The notes: a model not told the origin generated them from the letters alone. A DNA stretch of 64,000 nt from Ptychodera flava (GCF_041260155.1 NC_091934.1:40487194-40551193), one strand, 5' to 3'. Shown: positions 12,343 to 26,713, counted from the first letter of the stretch. Program-made: numbers and translations.

Positions 12343-15300
12343 CTGTGAGAAACAACAAGAAGAAAGAATATTTATAAGATGTGTTGAGGGACCTTTTCCT
12401 CCGGAATGTTATGCTGTTTTAAGGGTGGTGTTTTGTCAACAGCAGAAACTTGATGCAAAGGAAACTCCTTGAGGAAAATTTTATTTTCTCTCCGTAGCGT
12501 TAACACATGGATAGCAGCCATTTTGAATTTCAAATATTGGTAAATCTTGGGTTATTTGTTTCTCTAGTACCGACCCCCGAGTTTTATTCTTGATTTTGAA
12601 AGTGGGTGGTTGAAAGGTTCCTTAAGGAAAGTTTGAGCAAAAGTTTAAGTCTTTGACTTTCTAGGCCCATACTACTTTAACGGATTCTCTATGGATTTCT
12701 CAATGTAACTTACTATCCTCGCAGTGAAATGCGGAACAGACTGGCATGTTAAGTCATATCTTTGGTTCATGAAAATGGCCTATTTTGGAGATACGAAATA
12801 CGATAGCAAAATTATATTTATGGCTTACTGTCACGTTGTCAGCTGTTTCTATATCCTTGTCCTGCCTTGCCTTTTCTTGGACGTAACGTTTCCATTCACT
12901 TCGTTGAAACACAGATATTTCCAAGTAAACCTTCTTGGCCGTGAATCTACTGGACATGTTGTCGAGACATATTGTGTATACACCTGTGGCAAGCAACAGA
13001 GAATGATGAATTATTCTACAGTATCCAATTCTGGATCACTGGACGTGAATGTAAATATTATTCTTTAATAATTAATGTTTCATAAATACTCATTTGATAG
13101 AATTTGAAGGCTGGCACGAGCCCACTGGGCGTTCTTAAGTTTACTTCGGTCAAGATGATTTTTTCGAAGGCATTGTTGACACGACTTATGCTTTTTGGCA
13201 TTCCCACACCTTTTCAAACAACCACTCTTCATAGAACACAATGTTAAAGTGTAAGGTGAATTTAAGGTTGTTTTGTGTGTATGATTGGGGGAGGGTTGTT
13301 AGTCTGGTTCCCTGTCCCCTTTCTACCGCTGGCTACGCTACACTTTCGTGAGTGTTGCGCAGCCAGCGGTAGAAAGGAGGCAGGGAACCAGACTAGGGGG
13401 TTGTTGGCTTTTGTTTGTTTGTTTTTTAATGATGTAAGTGAAAATATGAAACGAGAAAGGATAACGTTCTCGATCGGTTGTGGTTATGTTCGTGTTTAAT
13501 GGTGAAACGTGTGTGGGGTGTAGGCTGGTGCACATGCACACCGCCTGTACAAAGTGCGAACGACTTTCTTTCACAAAAAACCTATACAGCTAATCTTGAA
13601 TTACGTCTCAATCATTTGAACGTCGTACTTGAAATGTGTGCTGACATACTCGCACGCACGTACTCAGAAACAGCAAGGGAGTTTATCATACTGAATGCTT
13701 GGATTGGCAAAATCAAAATTATCTAAACTTTACAGGCTTAGGGCAATGTTGTGATGTTATGATCGATCGTGCAGCCAGGTAAACGTTCTTTTTCATCGTT
13801 ACGGTAAGAATTTTCCATTCTCTTTGGCTTTTAAGTCAGGTTATGATAATTTTATGGTTCAGATCGTTTGGGACGATCAGCAAAGCACAGTAAAATGTGC
13901 AATTTGTCACTCCAGAGGTCGAATTAAGCTACAGACCCAGCGTCCGTCGACTTGTGGATTTTGACGCTGTCGACTTACATTCGGACACTATAATAATTGA
14001 ATTGGAAGGACATCGTGTTTTCCAGATTGTCTGGGTGACCACTACATCGAAAAATAGTGGGACACTATTGGCCATGCAAGGGCAGAACAATGACATAGAA
14101 TAAACCGAGGGAGTTATCATCATCCGATGAATTTTACGTTCATTATCCACTGTACGTGGAATAATATGGCAATTATAGCTGTCTTTAAATATAGCAATGG
14201 ACACGAACGAGATAATAACTTAAGCTATTTATACCAAATCAAGTGATGTTTGCAACTAATATTCAATAAATATCATAGTTACCCATATATGACTGGGCAA
14301 AAGGTTTACTGTTCACACACCGTTCTATGGTCAGAGAGAAACTTTTCTTCCGAATCGATTCTTTTTTTCTTCTTGGGAATGTGATTTAATTTAGTCGAGA
14401 GTTCATTAAAAGCTAGGCTTTGCGAATTGATAATGTCAATACGACGACGAATCCACGTCAGTGTCCTGTAGAGCTATGATGCTACAAATTGTGATGGCGC
14501 TATAATTAGTAAGTGGCTAGTGCTTACGGAATTGAGAATCGCATGGTATGATTAGAATGTCGCAAATGATATTAAAATGGACATAGACTGTGTACTAAAT
14601 ATACCATTAAAGGTCAGAGATCCAATAATTTCTTTCGGATGTCAAGAAGCAGAACACACTGGATTATATTCAAAAACGCAGAAAAAAATGTGTGGGTGGG
14701 GGAGTGGGGTCAAGTCTCGAATTGTGACCTGCGGAAAGCCGTCAAAATTTCCAAAAGTTGGTGGTGGGATTGAAGTCGTGCAAGCAGGATTATACCACAT
14801 ACATCCGTTACTGTGCAACGGCTTTTCCTTCGAGGTCAACGGTCGGCGAGTAGGTGGCTCCACAAGGGGTACTGTATCACAGTCCCTCGGTAAAGGGACT
14901 GCTACTGTGAAGTGTTTCAGTAATTTTTATTGCGCTTTCATCAATTTTAGGAAAATTATAAACCATATAGTCTATGTTATTAAGTGCATTGATATCCAGT
15001 TTCCATAGGATTCAGAAATTCCCTAAAACGCACTCTACGATTACGCGTGTTGGTTTTAATTCCATATCTCGACAACTCTGCAGTATAGGGACGGTATCGA
15101 TTGAAAACCATATTTTTCCTGCTAGTGAATTAAAGCTCCATAAGCTGTATCTTTTGGCTATTTTTTCAGAACTTTTGTTTTGTAGTTTCCCTACACTTTC
15201 TGCATTGAATTCCTAAACTGTACTTTAATGCCAAGTATTTAGCATATCAACACAATAATTGTTGAAAATAGTATTCAAGTCCGGAATAGAATTTATTTGT

Positions 15301-17341
15301 AAACAATAAACAATGATAACTACACACTGTTTTGACAAAAATAATACTCGAAATTTCAGCATGACAAACGGATTAGGGTCAGACACGGTAGTTGATATAC
15401 AGAAGCAGAATACTGATAAACTTGCCACGAGTATGTTCCTTTAATTTCACCAACACTGACCTACTCATTTCCAGTTTAGCGTCTTGTATACACACTGGTA
15501 TTGTCTGCATCGAATTTCTCTTCGCTGACGTTCTTGGCGCTCTTTCAAGACTTTTTTAAGCTCACATTTTCTGGCAGTACAGTCCGTAATGGAAAAAACG
15601 CTTTGCTTACCTTCCTTTTGTATAAACGTATTGAAGGCGCCCTCATCTTGGCCAGGTTTGGAATATAACATTTGACCTTCAGAGGATCTGACAGAGATAT
15701 CAATGGTGTACGACTTTGCAGCTGATTCTAACACCTGAAGAAGAAAGTGTATATGATCAGCAACGTGTCAACTGCAGGTACATATATGATTAACTTTACA
15801 GTAAGGTAGTAAGAAAATCATTTACAGTAAGGTAGTAAGAATTAAACAGTTTTTTTATTCAAATTGAATTGCATACAATTTCGCAATTCTGTATGAGAAG
15901 ATGTCGTCATAGTGTTTATAAAAAGACAGATATCATGATGGTCAGTGTAATCCGGCAGCTATTAGATCAGTAACGGAGTCATCTTCGCTTGCCAAGGTCT
16001 CTTGTCCGGGCAGCTGGATACTCCCCGAAATGAGAAGTGGGAAGTAACTGACCCGTGCGAGCGGACGATGTACATGTATGGAGTGGGGCAAATGGGCTCT
16101 CTACTGTTGTTTTCATTTTGAAAGTCGCAAGTTACCCATGCCATGAAGTTCTATGTATCACCTTCAATTCGATAATTCTATTCTTGTCACAGCCCCAGGG
16201 AAATTTTTCTGTGATAAATTTCAGAAAAAAGTGTATCCGCTAGTCTGACTTCCTCTGTTTTACCTCGATCCAAACTTCTCGTATTTTTAAAACAAAGCGA
16301 GAATTGATCGTTTTCTTTGTTCACTTTGGGTTGGCCTAATGGGCGGAAGATATGAGCAAAATCAAACGACTTTTTTCGTTTTTTGGTGTTTTTTTCGTTG
16401 CCATATTACAGGAATCATCTCATTTAGCATAAGTATGAACAGCGATGTCGTCAATGACAACCGAGTCAGTTGCAATTTAGTAGTTACTGAGAACTGTCTC
16501 AAGTTGGTTAGTGTCACAAACCTACTATACAGAAAACCGTACGAGCGACTTGCAAGTGTGACGGTCTGGCAACAACTAATGCACATCTGTAATTTGTAAA
16601 ATCACTTTCTTAATTCCCATGGAGAGTGCATTTTGTTCGTGAAGATGTTTACGAAAGAGCTGTTCGCTACTTTCTGAGAACAAAAATTATCATCGTCAAG
16701 ATGCTAACAGGTAATTATTTCCCGGGAATATTTTGGTGGGCCTTTAGGCTGAAGTCGACTGACCGGACTGTTCTACCTTAGCCCTAGCTGCGCCCAGAAA
16801 AAGACACATCAAAGCCAGCGGTTAAAGATATGTGATTACTTGGAACAAAACTTAAACGATATCATCCAAAAGGAAATCTCCGAGTCCCGGTCGCGACTTG
16901 ATCGAATAAATCCGAGCATATAGCAGATCGTGGATGATTTTGCCCAATAATTATCTACGAGTTTATCATTTGATCTATTCATATAGTTCATGATAATCTG
17001 AAAATTTTAGGAGTGTTGTGGTAATTATGGAAGTACACAGTGTTGGTTCTGTGCTATCGTGGATTGTAAAACAAGTGAGGGCGCTCCATCTTCAATTACT
17101 AACTCTTTCTTTTTCGCTCGCATGCGCACGATGCACATATTTGATGAGCCCGCTTTGGCCGTTCCATTCGTGTATATCTTTATACCCGTTTGCGTGCTTG
17201 CGTGCTCGTTCACAACACGCATACGTAAGACCGCGTTTCAGCGATTTGGCACGGTGTCTGATCATACAATGAACTTGTCCGCATGACAGTTTAAATCAGA
17301 TGCATTAGAAATTTGTCACGTTGTATCTGATGTTAATAGAT

Positions 17342-17378
<37 letters not shown>

Positions 17379-20267
17379 CAACCGACAAACAAATGAATAA
17401 ACAAATAAATAAATAATGTGTATCATAAATAAATTCAAGGTGCTAATGCAATACCCAGATTTCGAAGACAGTTTTTACGGCTAAAACCAACTCCTAAGCG
17501 ATAAAACACAAAAGCACACATTTCAACCATTAGCGATACATGAAATAACAAGTTCCTTTATTGTAAGGTCACTTGGTCGATAAAATTGTTGTTTTCGTAG
17601 TTGATTGTTATTTTCGTAGGGTAACGGCTGTTTACTTTGTGTTATTTTGGTCAGGATCTTTTTCAATGGTGGCTCTTCGTGCAAAAATTGTACCAATACT
17701 GGTACCGGTACCAGCTTAAATAGGAGCCTCAGGCAGATTATTTGTATTTATACACACGAATATCACCTGCAGCCAAAACAGGACACATACGTATTGTCTG
17801 GGTGAAACATGGACGAAAATATCATGATTGGAATTTATAAATAAAGACGTTCGTTTTACGCTGGCCTGAACAAATTCTTGATAATTTGTGATGAAACTTC
17901 ATTTCGGAATTTCTGCAAATGCTATGAAAACGTCAACCAAATTTAAATTTCTAATTCATTTTCTGAAGAATGTGAGGCGAGGAGAAAGTGCCATTATTTC
18001 GTAAAAGAAATGCGTTGAAGTGTATTCTGTCAAACAGAAAGGCTCAGTGGTGCTTTCATTCCATATTGTGGGCTTTTAGTGAAAATAGGAGAAGCAATTA
18101 TATTCCTTTCTAAAAACATACGGCGAGAAACAGAATAAAATAAGTGTTTTCTAAAGCCTATGAAACGGAGGGCTGTCAAATCAATGCGATAACAGCGTTC
18201 CATCGGGCTAGCACGTCATATATTTATATAAAATTACATGAAGATTCCTGTGGCTACTAGTTACAGAGCTAGTCAAGCACGATATATTGTGTAAATATGT
18301 TACTAAGTCCTTCAAACCATTGTCCCGGCGGAAGTAGACCTGTCTCGTTTTATTCACCCAGCACGACGAGATGTTGGCAGTTTCATAGAATGGTGGGGCA
18401 CGGGAAATATATACATACAATAAGATCATACAATGTGTGTTTGATGGCTATGTTTCAATGGCAATGAAGTTCATCTAAACTTACATCAAAAGCGTTTGCT
18501 AGATTATAATTTCTATGCGAAAAAAACGCCTCTTTTTGTATTCATTGCACTTTTCAAACCAATGTAGAGTAGAAAGTAAGAAAAAGACATACCGTAAAAT
18601 ATATAATACGGTAGACAGTTAGGGGTCACGGAAATAGCCCATCATACTAAGTAATGAAGGAAATATGAACACCCTCGATTACGTTGATCGGGTCATTTGG
18701 TTCTAAATATTAACCTCAAACGCATGCTTCTCTCCCAATGTATGAATAACCATGTCATTAAATGATTGTTTTATAGGTGTTTTCTGTGCTGATGATATCT
18801 CTAATTACAACTGAGAACGACCATCTGTTGACAATTGCTACTACCATAATTATCACGTGGATATCCGAGCAGGAATTAATCCATGTACTATTGAGTTGAA
18901 ATTCGCCCCGGGTATATTTACAAGATATGCTGTTATAACTTGCACGGTCAGCTGATGTGAAGCGAGCAGTTGGCAAATGTTCCCGCAACCCCTTCGAGCA
19001 TGCTCGATTAACGCCTGCCTCGCTCTTTACCTAGATGAATTAATCTTCATCACCAGCTGGCGTGTTCTTTTGATGACAGTCGATATGTTATCGCCTATGT
19101 CGACAGTATCTGACGTTACACATGTGCATTAACATACTTTGTTAATTATAGTTTACGTTTATGATAAGTGTTGGAGTCGCCCCAGGAATTTTTTAATTTC
19201 AACTTGATAATGAGTAAATATGACAATGGCAAGTCTGTGATGGCTTAATATTAAACACACAGTCAGCTGTTGAGTCTACGTATGTGTGATGTAAAAAATA
19301 CTAAATTATGCCATAAATATTTTAAAAAATACCAAATGTCATCAGTCATTAGTTTCTGACACAATACATCTTTCTTTCGTTGCCGAAACTATGAAATGCT
19401 TCGATAATTACACGTTCAAAGTGAAAGCGCAAATGTTCGTATGGTCAGAATAATTAACTAGGACTGCTTAATGACCTTAATGAAAATTTAAATCATAACT
19501 TGTCTCGTCTGCTAAAAACGGTGTTCTTGCAGACAGCTACGAGTGTTTCTGTCCTGCAGAAAATAACAGTGGGGCGATGGGTGACATATACAACGTGACC
19601 AGTGGGCATAGCATATTCATGAACCAACAGCTGCAGTAACACTCGCTGTATACATTACATGTTCTCTTTATATCATCAGCTTTATTAAATTCATCAACGG
19701 TAACCATACGATAGCTGAAATGACCGTTTATGACGATTAAATTACGCACGGAACGAAATTTCCTCACAGTGATATCTATTTGTGCTTGCACACCGGTCGC
19801 AACCTCCTAATGCCGGTCGCGTGCGCTTAGACAATTAAAAAGCCGTAATTCTACATGTATATCACCTGGGGTATATTTTAATGCAAATACACCAAAAAGA
19901 CGATATTTTAAAATAATGATGGCTGCCTCAATTACTGTACAAAATGTTCTAACTGTAACTCACACACGTGTTCGCTATCATGAAATACGTCGCCAGCCGG
20001 TTGATTTCACATCAGTGGTATATAGTAGTCGTAGTAGTATGTGTCTCTTACCTCAAAATCGACATTGAATTTCGAATCAGCTCTCACGTACTGGTGAAAG
20101 CACTCCTGACGTCTGGCGTTCACGATAACGGTGAACTCATAAGTCTTGTAAGGACGACCCTCGGACAGGTCGAAAAACGGGTCGCCCTTCTCGTCGGAGT
20201 TTGTCGGCACGCACAAAAATGCCACTATCAAGCACAAGGCATAGGTAACCCAGCTCCAAGATGCCAT
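12097..20267 (-). CDS. TMED6: TMED6-like p24 family cargo receptor
   Basis: Four minus-strand exons (20052-20267, 15611-15734, 12829-12983, 12097-12342) with GT/AG borders and matching phases join to 741 nt, 246 residues. p24 proteins cycle between ER and Golgi in COPI/COPII vesicles and select lumenal cargo. Visible order: signal peptide in the first ~24 residues, lumenal GOLD domain with the conserved cysteine pair (C56 in QECFHQ, C119 in EGVYTICLDN), coiled coil from about 166, one membrane segment about 210-229, short cytosolic tail. The tail begins YFLRRMFNV and ends QKPRA, resembling vertebrate TMED6 rather than other p24 subfamilies, and lacks a plain KKXX signal. The ATG at 20267 is chosen because the signal peptide follows at once; an in-frame ATG lies at 20336. 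Introns are 486, 2627 and 4317 bp. Family is near certain, TMED6 orthology likely. Confidence 0.88.
12829..12983 (-). CDS. TMED6: TMED6-like exon 3: end of GOLD domain
   Basis: Acceptor TTGCCACAG, donor ACA|GTAAGC. Encodes VYTICLDNMSSRF (second GOLD cysteine) and VYLEISVF, the last beta strands. Enters in phase 1, leaves in phase 0. Confidence 0.87.
12984..15610 (-). other. Intron 3 of TMED6-like gene (between exons 2 and 3)
   Basis: Contains the foldback element at 13,301-13,397. No further exon is required, since exons 2 and 3 join in phase within the conserved KEGVYTICLDN motif. Confidence 0.8.
13301..13397. mobile_element. 97-bp foldback element with 8-bp flanking repeat
   Basis: Arms AGTCTGGTTCCCTG...CAGGGAACCAGACT surround a 16-bp loop. 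GGGTTGTT lies immediately left (13293-13300) and right (13398-13405), consistent with a target duplication. Both arms also carry TTTCTACCGCTGGCT or its complement. Confidence 0.65.
15611..15734 (-). CDS. TMED6: TMED6-like exon 2: middle of GOLD domain
   Basis: Acceptor TTCTTCAG, donor GAAG|GTAAGC. Encodes VLESAAKSYTIDISVRSSEG through FNTFIQKE. Enters in phase 0 and leaves in phase 1. Confidence 0.87.
15970..16075 (-). repeat. Inverted copy of the 11,585 repeat
   Basis: Reads CATCTTCGCTTGCCAAGG, CCGGGCAGCTGGAT and AGTAACTGACCCGTGC, the inverse complement of 11,585-11,690 with substitutions. Confidence 0.6.
17342..17379. repeat. (GATA)n microsatellite
   Basis: About nine GATA units followed by CAACCGACAAAC. 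Confidence 0.9.
20052..20267 (-). CDS. TMED6: TMED6-like exon 1: signal peptide, GOLD start
   Basis: 72 codons from MASWSWVTYALCLIVAFLCV to FNVDFE, ending at GAG|GTAAGA. Contains YEFTVIVNARRQECFHQ with the first GOLD cysteine (C56). Confidence 0.87.
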
Positions 20268-20340
20268 GATATCAGAGGCGATGGGCACACACGATTTTCG
20301 AGAAACGATGTCTACAAACTCGATTTTCCAACTCAAAAAT

Positions 20341-22826
20341 AAAATTAGTTAGGTCTGTCAGCAATAACGTGCATGTTGTGTCTCAAACCGTGTAAACAGT
20401 CTGCTAAACAATATTTTCACACGATTCAATGGAAATACACGACAGTTGACATAGGTCTAAACCATTAAGCCGTGGGGTGGGACCAAGTAATCTCTCCCCT
20501 GCGACGCAAAGTGTATGTGTCCTCGATAAGAATAAGCTGTAAACCTTTGACATGTAAAATTTGAACTTTTACCTAGAACGCATAATCGGACGAAGTGCTG
20601 ATATTTAAACCCCCCCCCCCACCACGAACAATTTCAAGCATAGTAAGAGCGCATAGTCAAAAAATTATTATTACAGATTTCTCTTACGTAAAAGTTATTG
20701 GCCATTACTACGTCATACGTGTACACAGCTATAAAAGAGTTTATTTCATCACAAACATTTCAATGGTGTGCGGATTAAAAAATGTTCGCAAGCAACGGTC
20801 GTTCAGATGCGTAGTGATAAATTACTAAGGAAATGAAATATTAGTATAAAGCTTTCTAAATCACAAGACTTTATTTTAAACACGGAAAAAAGTCGTTCTG
20901 CTCTAAAACGATCGTTCATCATATACTACCTTTCTAAAGTGACAACAGACTGCTGTCCCGGGGATTGTCCATATTGCGTGTGAAAATTCGCGATAATCCA
21001 TGTTTTAAATTTCTAAAACATTCAATCCACAATATCAATCCATAAGCCAAAAACACTAACATTCTTCTTTTCATCTCTTTGTCTGTCAGCCAATCCATTG
21101 ATCCATAATTCAATCGTCGGTCCTGCTTTTTATCCTCCATCCCCCGTCCACCCCTCCTCCCTTTCCGTCCGCCCGTAAAGCCATCAACACTTCATTGTTG
21201 TCAGTCATCTATCCATCCATATGCCTTCTGTTCGTCCATGTGTATATCCACCTCCAGAGGGCGTAACGAACTCCGTTCAGGAAACGCCATGTGTGATAAT
21301 TTGTAAACAAACGCAATTGAAATTAAATCTATGAATTTAAAAATATTAATTAGTGTAGTATAAAATCAAAACAGCATTATGAAACATAGCAATTTTAATT
21401 CAAAAATCCATAATTTGTGACCAATTTTAAATTTTAGAAACCAAGTATAGGCAAGCTGGAAAGCAGCTTCTCATACCCACAATCGAATGGTATCGCCCTG
21501 AATAAAATAATAATGCATATTGTATGTTTAGTTATGATGCCCTTAACGCGTAAAAATGCCACGTATCATAAACTTTGAACTATCTGGTTAATGTGTCAAA
21601 CCCTTGTCACGGCTATGCCATGGCACGTCTGTATTTGCGTATGGCAACATGTCTTTATCTAGCATAAGTGGTGCCATTTTAGCTTTATTTAAAGAAAAAA
21701 TGTTAGATTTTCGTAGTTTTAGATTTTCCAAGCTTGATATTTAAATGTTTTACAGCTGCACTGTATTTATAAGAGGTTTGTATGCGCAAGACGTTTATAT
21801 ATTTGGTTTAATTTGTACATGTATATGTCTGTATCCATATGTGTGAATCTCTAAATCGGTGTCTCTTTGAATATATAATGATCAAGAATTTTGCACAATG
21901 TATAAAGGGTGGGGATCTGACCATATGGATTACGGGTTATATTTCCGAGCAAAATTGCTTTTGAAGTTCAGTATACATCGATTATTTGAGGTAGTGGTAC
22001 ATATTACATCAGCCTGTATCACACTTTTCCGTGGTGTTATGCACTCTGCGCCCCTGTCTTAAGAAGGCAGCTTGTTAATCTCAATGCATGACATATGACT
22101 TAGGTGTTATGGATCACCCTCTGGCTGGTAAAATGATGACGTGCTGTGCTGGGTAAGGATATGCATCCTTGTTGCTGTTATAGTGCCTGATACATATTGA
22201 TGTATCAGACACCATACTTTCCCTGTTACTGCCATACTGGACGTTGCATCAATGACTTATGCACTTGTTTGTGTAAAAGTACATAGGTTTTACGTGCGTA
22301 CAGACATACATATGTGCATAAACGCTGATAAATTATACGTTTATATACATACGTATATACGCGTGTGTGTCTGTGTATATGTGTGTGTTGCAGTACTGAA
22401 ATTGTAAAAACCTATTGCTGTTGTATAATGTCACAATATGGGATAAAACTAGGTCCAAGTATGTTAAGGTGGTTGGAAAGGCTATTTTTGCACCAATTCT
22501 TTTCTCAGAGTTAATGTCAAGTTTCAAGTGTTAGAATCAAGATATTTAGTTCAAATTTTCAGGATAACTCCCTTAGTTAATATTTTCTCCAAAGAATATA
22601 AAAATTGTATATTTGCAGCCATGAATTTGAAATATGACACCAGTAAATATTAAAATTTAATTTTTCAGATTTTTTTTACATATTTGAATTTAATAATGAT
22701 TGGATAGTATTAATATTACCAAATTAGTTATAAATATGTTGACACTATTTATTGTAAGATTTGTACGGCAGGATTTGTAAATAAAATTTGTTTTTATGAT
22801 TTTACATGGGTTTATATATCAAAAAA

Positions 22827-22832
<6 letters not shown>
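20341..22832. other. Intergenic; upstream of TMED6-like gene
   Basis: The promoter of the TMED6-like gene should lie just right of 20,340, but no unambiguous TATA or initiator motif was identified. The rest is AT-rich with no supported gene. Confidence 0.4.

Positions 22833-22895
<63 letters not shown>
22833..22895. repeat. (TA)n microsatellite
   Basis: About 30 TA units; self-complementary and likely length-variable. Confidence 0.95.
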
Positions 22896-22901
<6 letters not shown>

Positions 22902-25900
22902 TGGTTTAGTGTTTGTTATCTCAAGGAGTGTACAAACGGACCAAACGGACACTGTATGTCGACTTTGTTTTAAGAATACATTTATAGGACGGGCAGAACT
23001 ATTGTGAGCAGTAGATTAGGAAGGTGCAAATTCGCTGCAAATGGTGGCTTGTATGCGTGAAACCCGACTCATGTTCATTCTGCGTACTTTATGAATTTTT
23101 GTTTTTATTTATATACTGCTCAGCAATACTTCATTAAGCACTGTTTTCCTTTTCCCTGCAGTGAATCAGTCACATCGAGTTCTAGCAGAGATTTAGAATA
23201 AAGACCATTTTGAATTACAAATGTTAGTGAACATTTGGGGATTTATTTAAAAAATTGTATTATTCCAAATTTTGCACCATTCTCCCTCTTTAGGTTTTGA
23301 TGGTGAAACAGAAGTTAAAGTTTTATTGACTAAACTGTCGGTGAAAGTTTTGAATTTTCATTTCGAGAGCACCATTCCTTAATTTAGTGAATGACATGGA
23401 CGAGACTCAATGCAGAGGTGAATAATCGAATAATCGGAAGGGCAATAATTGTAAACTTTCTCATGAACAACACAGAAATAACGTCTCTCGACAAAGGTAT
23501 TTGACGTTTTGCTTGAGCAATTTCAAATGTTGATATTTTCGCTTTCTATGCATTTGTTTTAATGTTCGGGCAAAGACTCCAGATAAACAACATGCGTTTC
23601 ACACTGAAATGAAAAGATGGATTTTTGTTCAGGGATCAGATATAATACGGCTGCAAGCTTCAAAGTTAGAACGTTGAAAAGACTGCTGTAAACTGGTGTC
23701 TTAAACGACAACTTGTTTTGATTTACTTACGAGTAACTTCAATGAGTATAAACTACATTATTTAGATGAGTATAGTTCTTTACCGGTTCCATGATGCAGT
23801 GCGCGCTCGGGTAACAAAGCGCGTACGTTAATCATAGAATTTTTTAGCCATAGGGTTAGTCTGGCAGAGACCCTGCGATTCGCGTTCTTCCCTGTTCATG
23901 CTGTTGGAACACGCGCGCGCCCTTCAGAGACGCGACGCGAATCCCAGGGTCTGGACGTTCTTGCAAGCGACCGGTCGGATTTCTGCCTGATCCGGGTACT
24001 TTATAGAACTCCACACACCCGTTAATAAAAACAAAAATGACAAGTAGCTTAGCCAAATAAAATGAAAAATGAAAAATAAAACCATACCGCGTATATAGGT
24101 TTACTAGCTACTAGTATATATTCTCTCCGCCCGGTTAGATAGGTGTTTCTTTTGAAGTCACAACCCTTATGAATATTCATGTACTTGCAAAAACCGACAG
24201 TCGCTGTGTCTGGCAGCGCGTGGCCTTCGAATGGAGTCCCGTCGTGGGCGCGCACAAAACAAGGCACAGCGGCTGTGGAGAGTCTACCATAGGGTATGTG
24301 CAGGGTATGTTATACACAGCAGACCTATATTTTTGTCGCCGATGGATACCAAATACACGAGGCATTTTTTTGGCATTGCAAATTTGTGTCATTCTTGGAT
24401 AACAATCTATTGCACAACACATAATCAGTGTGTTTTTGTTTTTTGTTTATGTTTTGTTTTTGTTTTGAGTGTGTATGCGGTGTTTGACAGAGTCACAGCA
24501 ATGTATTGTGGGATAACCTGGATAAGGTCTATTGAACAATTTTTAAATGGCATCCGATGATAATTTGAAAAAAAAATAATTTCACAACTTGGACAGCTTA
24601 TCCGCACCATACACTAGTCTTCAGTTTCATCAATGCGCCAATGACAATCAACTATACTCTCTAGAAATTAACCAGTCACTTCTGCTGTATCTTCCACTGA
24701 AAACGGTGTCAACATTATAATATGGGCAATGATGGGTGACACAAAATAAACAAAAGTTGCATGATTCCAAGATCATTCACCATTATCGTATGTTAACGGT
24801 AGAACTCTCCTCGGAGACAGATATTTGAACTCTAATACTTTTAAAATTCTATTTTGGTCTCGGCCTACCAATTGTGGGGGCTCATTTTGAAGCTCGTGGA
24901 GTGACTGAAATTCTAAACCGCTTAGTTTTGTGAAAATCGAAAAATTAATTTTTCTATAGAGTTAACACAGGCTTGGCGGTCATTTTAAATTTGTGGTAAA
25001 TATTGGGTAATTTGTTTCTCCAGTAACAAAGTTTCCCTTCATTTTCATTTTTTATTTTTTATTTCGGAAGGGAATGAATCAAAGTTTCCTTGTGGAAATT
25101 TTGGGCAAAAGTTTATGTCTTTCAATTACGAGGCGCGACAATATAGATAAAAATAATGCACAATTTTAGACCAATTGAATACCCTCCGCTGACAATCACT
25201 CTTCTATCAGTCGATTTGCACACTCGGACAATAATCATTAATACAGTTTGCATTAAATGAATATTTTGTTTTGGAACTGGGCCAGTAGATGACTTTTCCA
25301 CATTCAAGTACACTTTTAACGGTAGCAGCGAAATCTAAAGCTTCCTGGACAGCCTGAAATTCTCCCAAAAAACTGATACTGCTGTACCATAATTTTATGG
25401 ATGTAGGCAACTTCAAATTTGGGGTAAATTGTTCAGGCCAGTAGTTAATCATTCTCATCTGGGGGGTTTTACGAACATTTCAACATTTATTCTCTCATAA
25501 AATGGTGCAGGTACTTTACTTTTTGGAGGGACAGTGCATTAGGCAGCCGTCATTATTTACGGCCGGGGGGGGGTTGGAGGAATTTCATCGGAAACTCCGA
25601 AATTTCGAGTACCCCCTCTAAATATGATGAATTTGAGTAACCCACCTCTCTAACTCAGAAATTTTGACTGACCCCCCCTCCCCTACTTTGAAAAGTCAAT
25701 ACCGATACATATAATTGTAAAATTTTCATAAATAGAGCTGTAGAAAAGACCTTTCAAATCCTGATGTACCCTGCTAGATTATCATCGGTTATCTCATGAT
25801 GGTTGAAAAAAGGTGAAACCATCGCAACTAAATGAAATTCAAAAGTCACAACAAAATACAGATATAAAAGCTCACGCTATAACCAGTATCTAACCATATA

Positions 25901-26345
25901 GTATATTATTTAATTCAGATGGGTATCATGACAGGGTTTTCACTAGGATATCTGCCTGGGCAGAATTTGAAAGTACTGGGTGAGAACACACGAGCGCCTG
26001 AGGGGGAAAGTTTTCAATTTATTTCGCAAAAAATTGAGTAACCCCTTCTTCCTCTCCACATTCCTCCGACCCTCCAGGCCGTAAATAATGACGCCCCCCC
26101 AAAAAAGGCGTTCAACTTTCCTCTTTGTGATAATTGAATAAAAGTAACGAAAAAACTGACCTTTGAAGTTCAGAATGTGGCTGATGTTTCTTTAGCAGCC
26201 ATGTTTAAATTCACAGTACTTTTGGTGTAATGTAGCCATCAGAAAGAAAATGCGCCATTTTACAAGTGCCGTAAGGGCTGGTACGTATATACGCACCTGC
26301 GAGAGTACACTGAGGTTTTGACTTGTGCTATAAATGCTATGTTAA
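22896..26345. other. Intergenic with two interspersed repeat copies
   Basis: Copies of the ATTTTGAATT...TTTCTC repeat lie near 23,190-23,400 and 24,860-25,130. A minus-strand open frame of 83 codons at 25,207-25,458 has fairly coding-like composition (GEFQAVQEALDFAATVKSV) after a possible acceptor, but no partner exon or family was recognised. Around 25,560-26,100 are two C/G-run clusters in opposite orientation (CCGGGGGGGG and CCCCCCC, each near GTAAATAATGACG or its complement), perhaps the tips of a decayed element. Confidence 0.4.
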
Positions 26346-26677
26346 CATAATCAATTTGCGACCAGGGTAATTCATCTCTCGAGAAAATAAACAAATATTG
26401 ATTATTAAATATTGACATTAGGCCCTATTTCATTGAAAATGCATTGCTCACAAATATTGATTTCAATATAAGTTTGAAGACGATAATTGTCCCATGAGCC
26501 TTAGTAATAATGCCAAATAAATGAGATATCGTAACTCTCCTTTCCTTACGGTAACTCCCTACAATTCCCTCTCTAAAATGTTGCTTGTAATCCGAATGTA
26601 GTTAGGCCTTAATTTCGAAACTTTGCTTTTGCTATGGTGTGAATTATAGAAATGCGAAGATTTGTATTGACCCTAAA

Positions 26678-26678
26678 T

Positions 26679-26713
<35 letters not shown>

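Larger units (their letters stand above)
15735..20051 (-). other. Intron 1 of TMED6-like gene
   Basis: 4.3 kb. Holds an inverted repeat copy at 15,970-16,075 and a GATA microsatellite at 17,342-17,379. No nested gene was recognised; several 60-90 codon frames lack splice or motif support. Confidence 0.75.

Noticed and set aside
25207..25458. 83-codon minus-strand frame
   Set aside because: Composition is fairly coding-like, but there is no partner exon, no family match and no second copy in the window.
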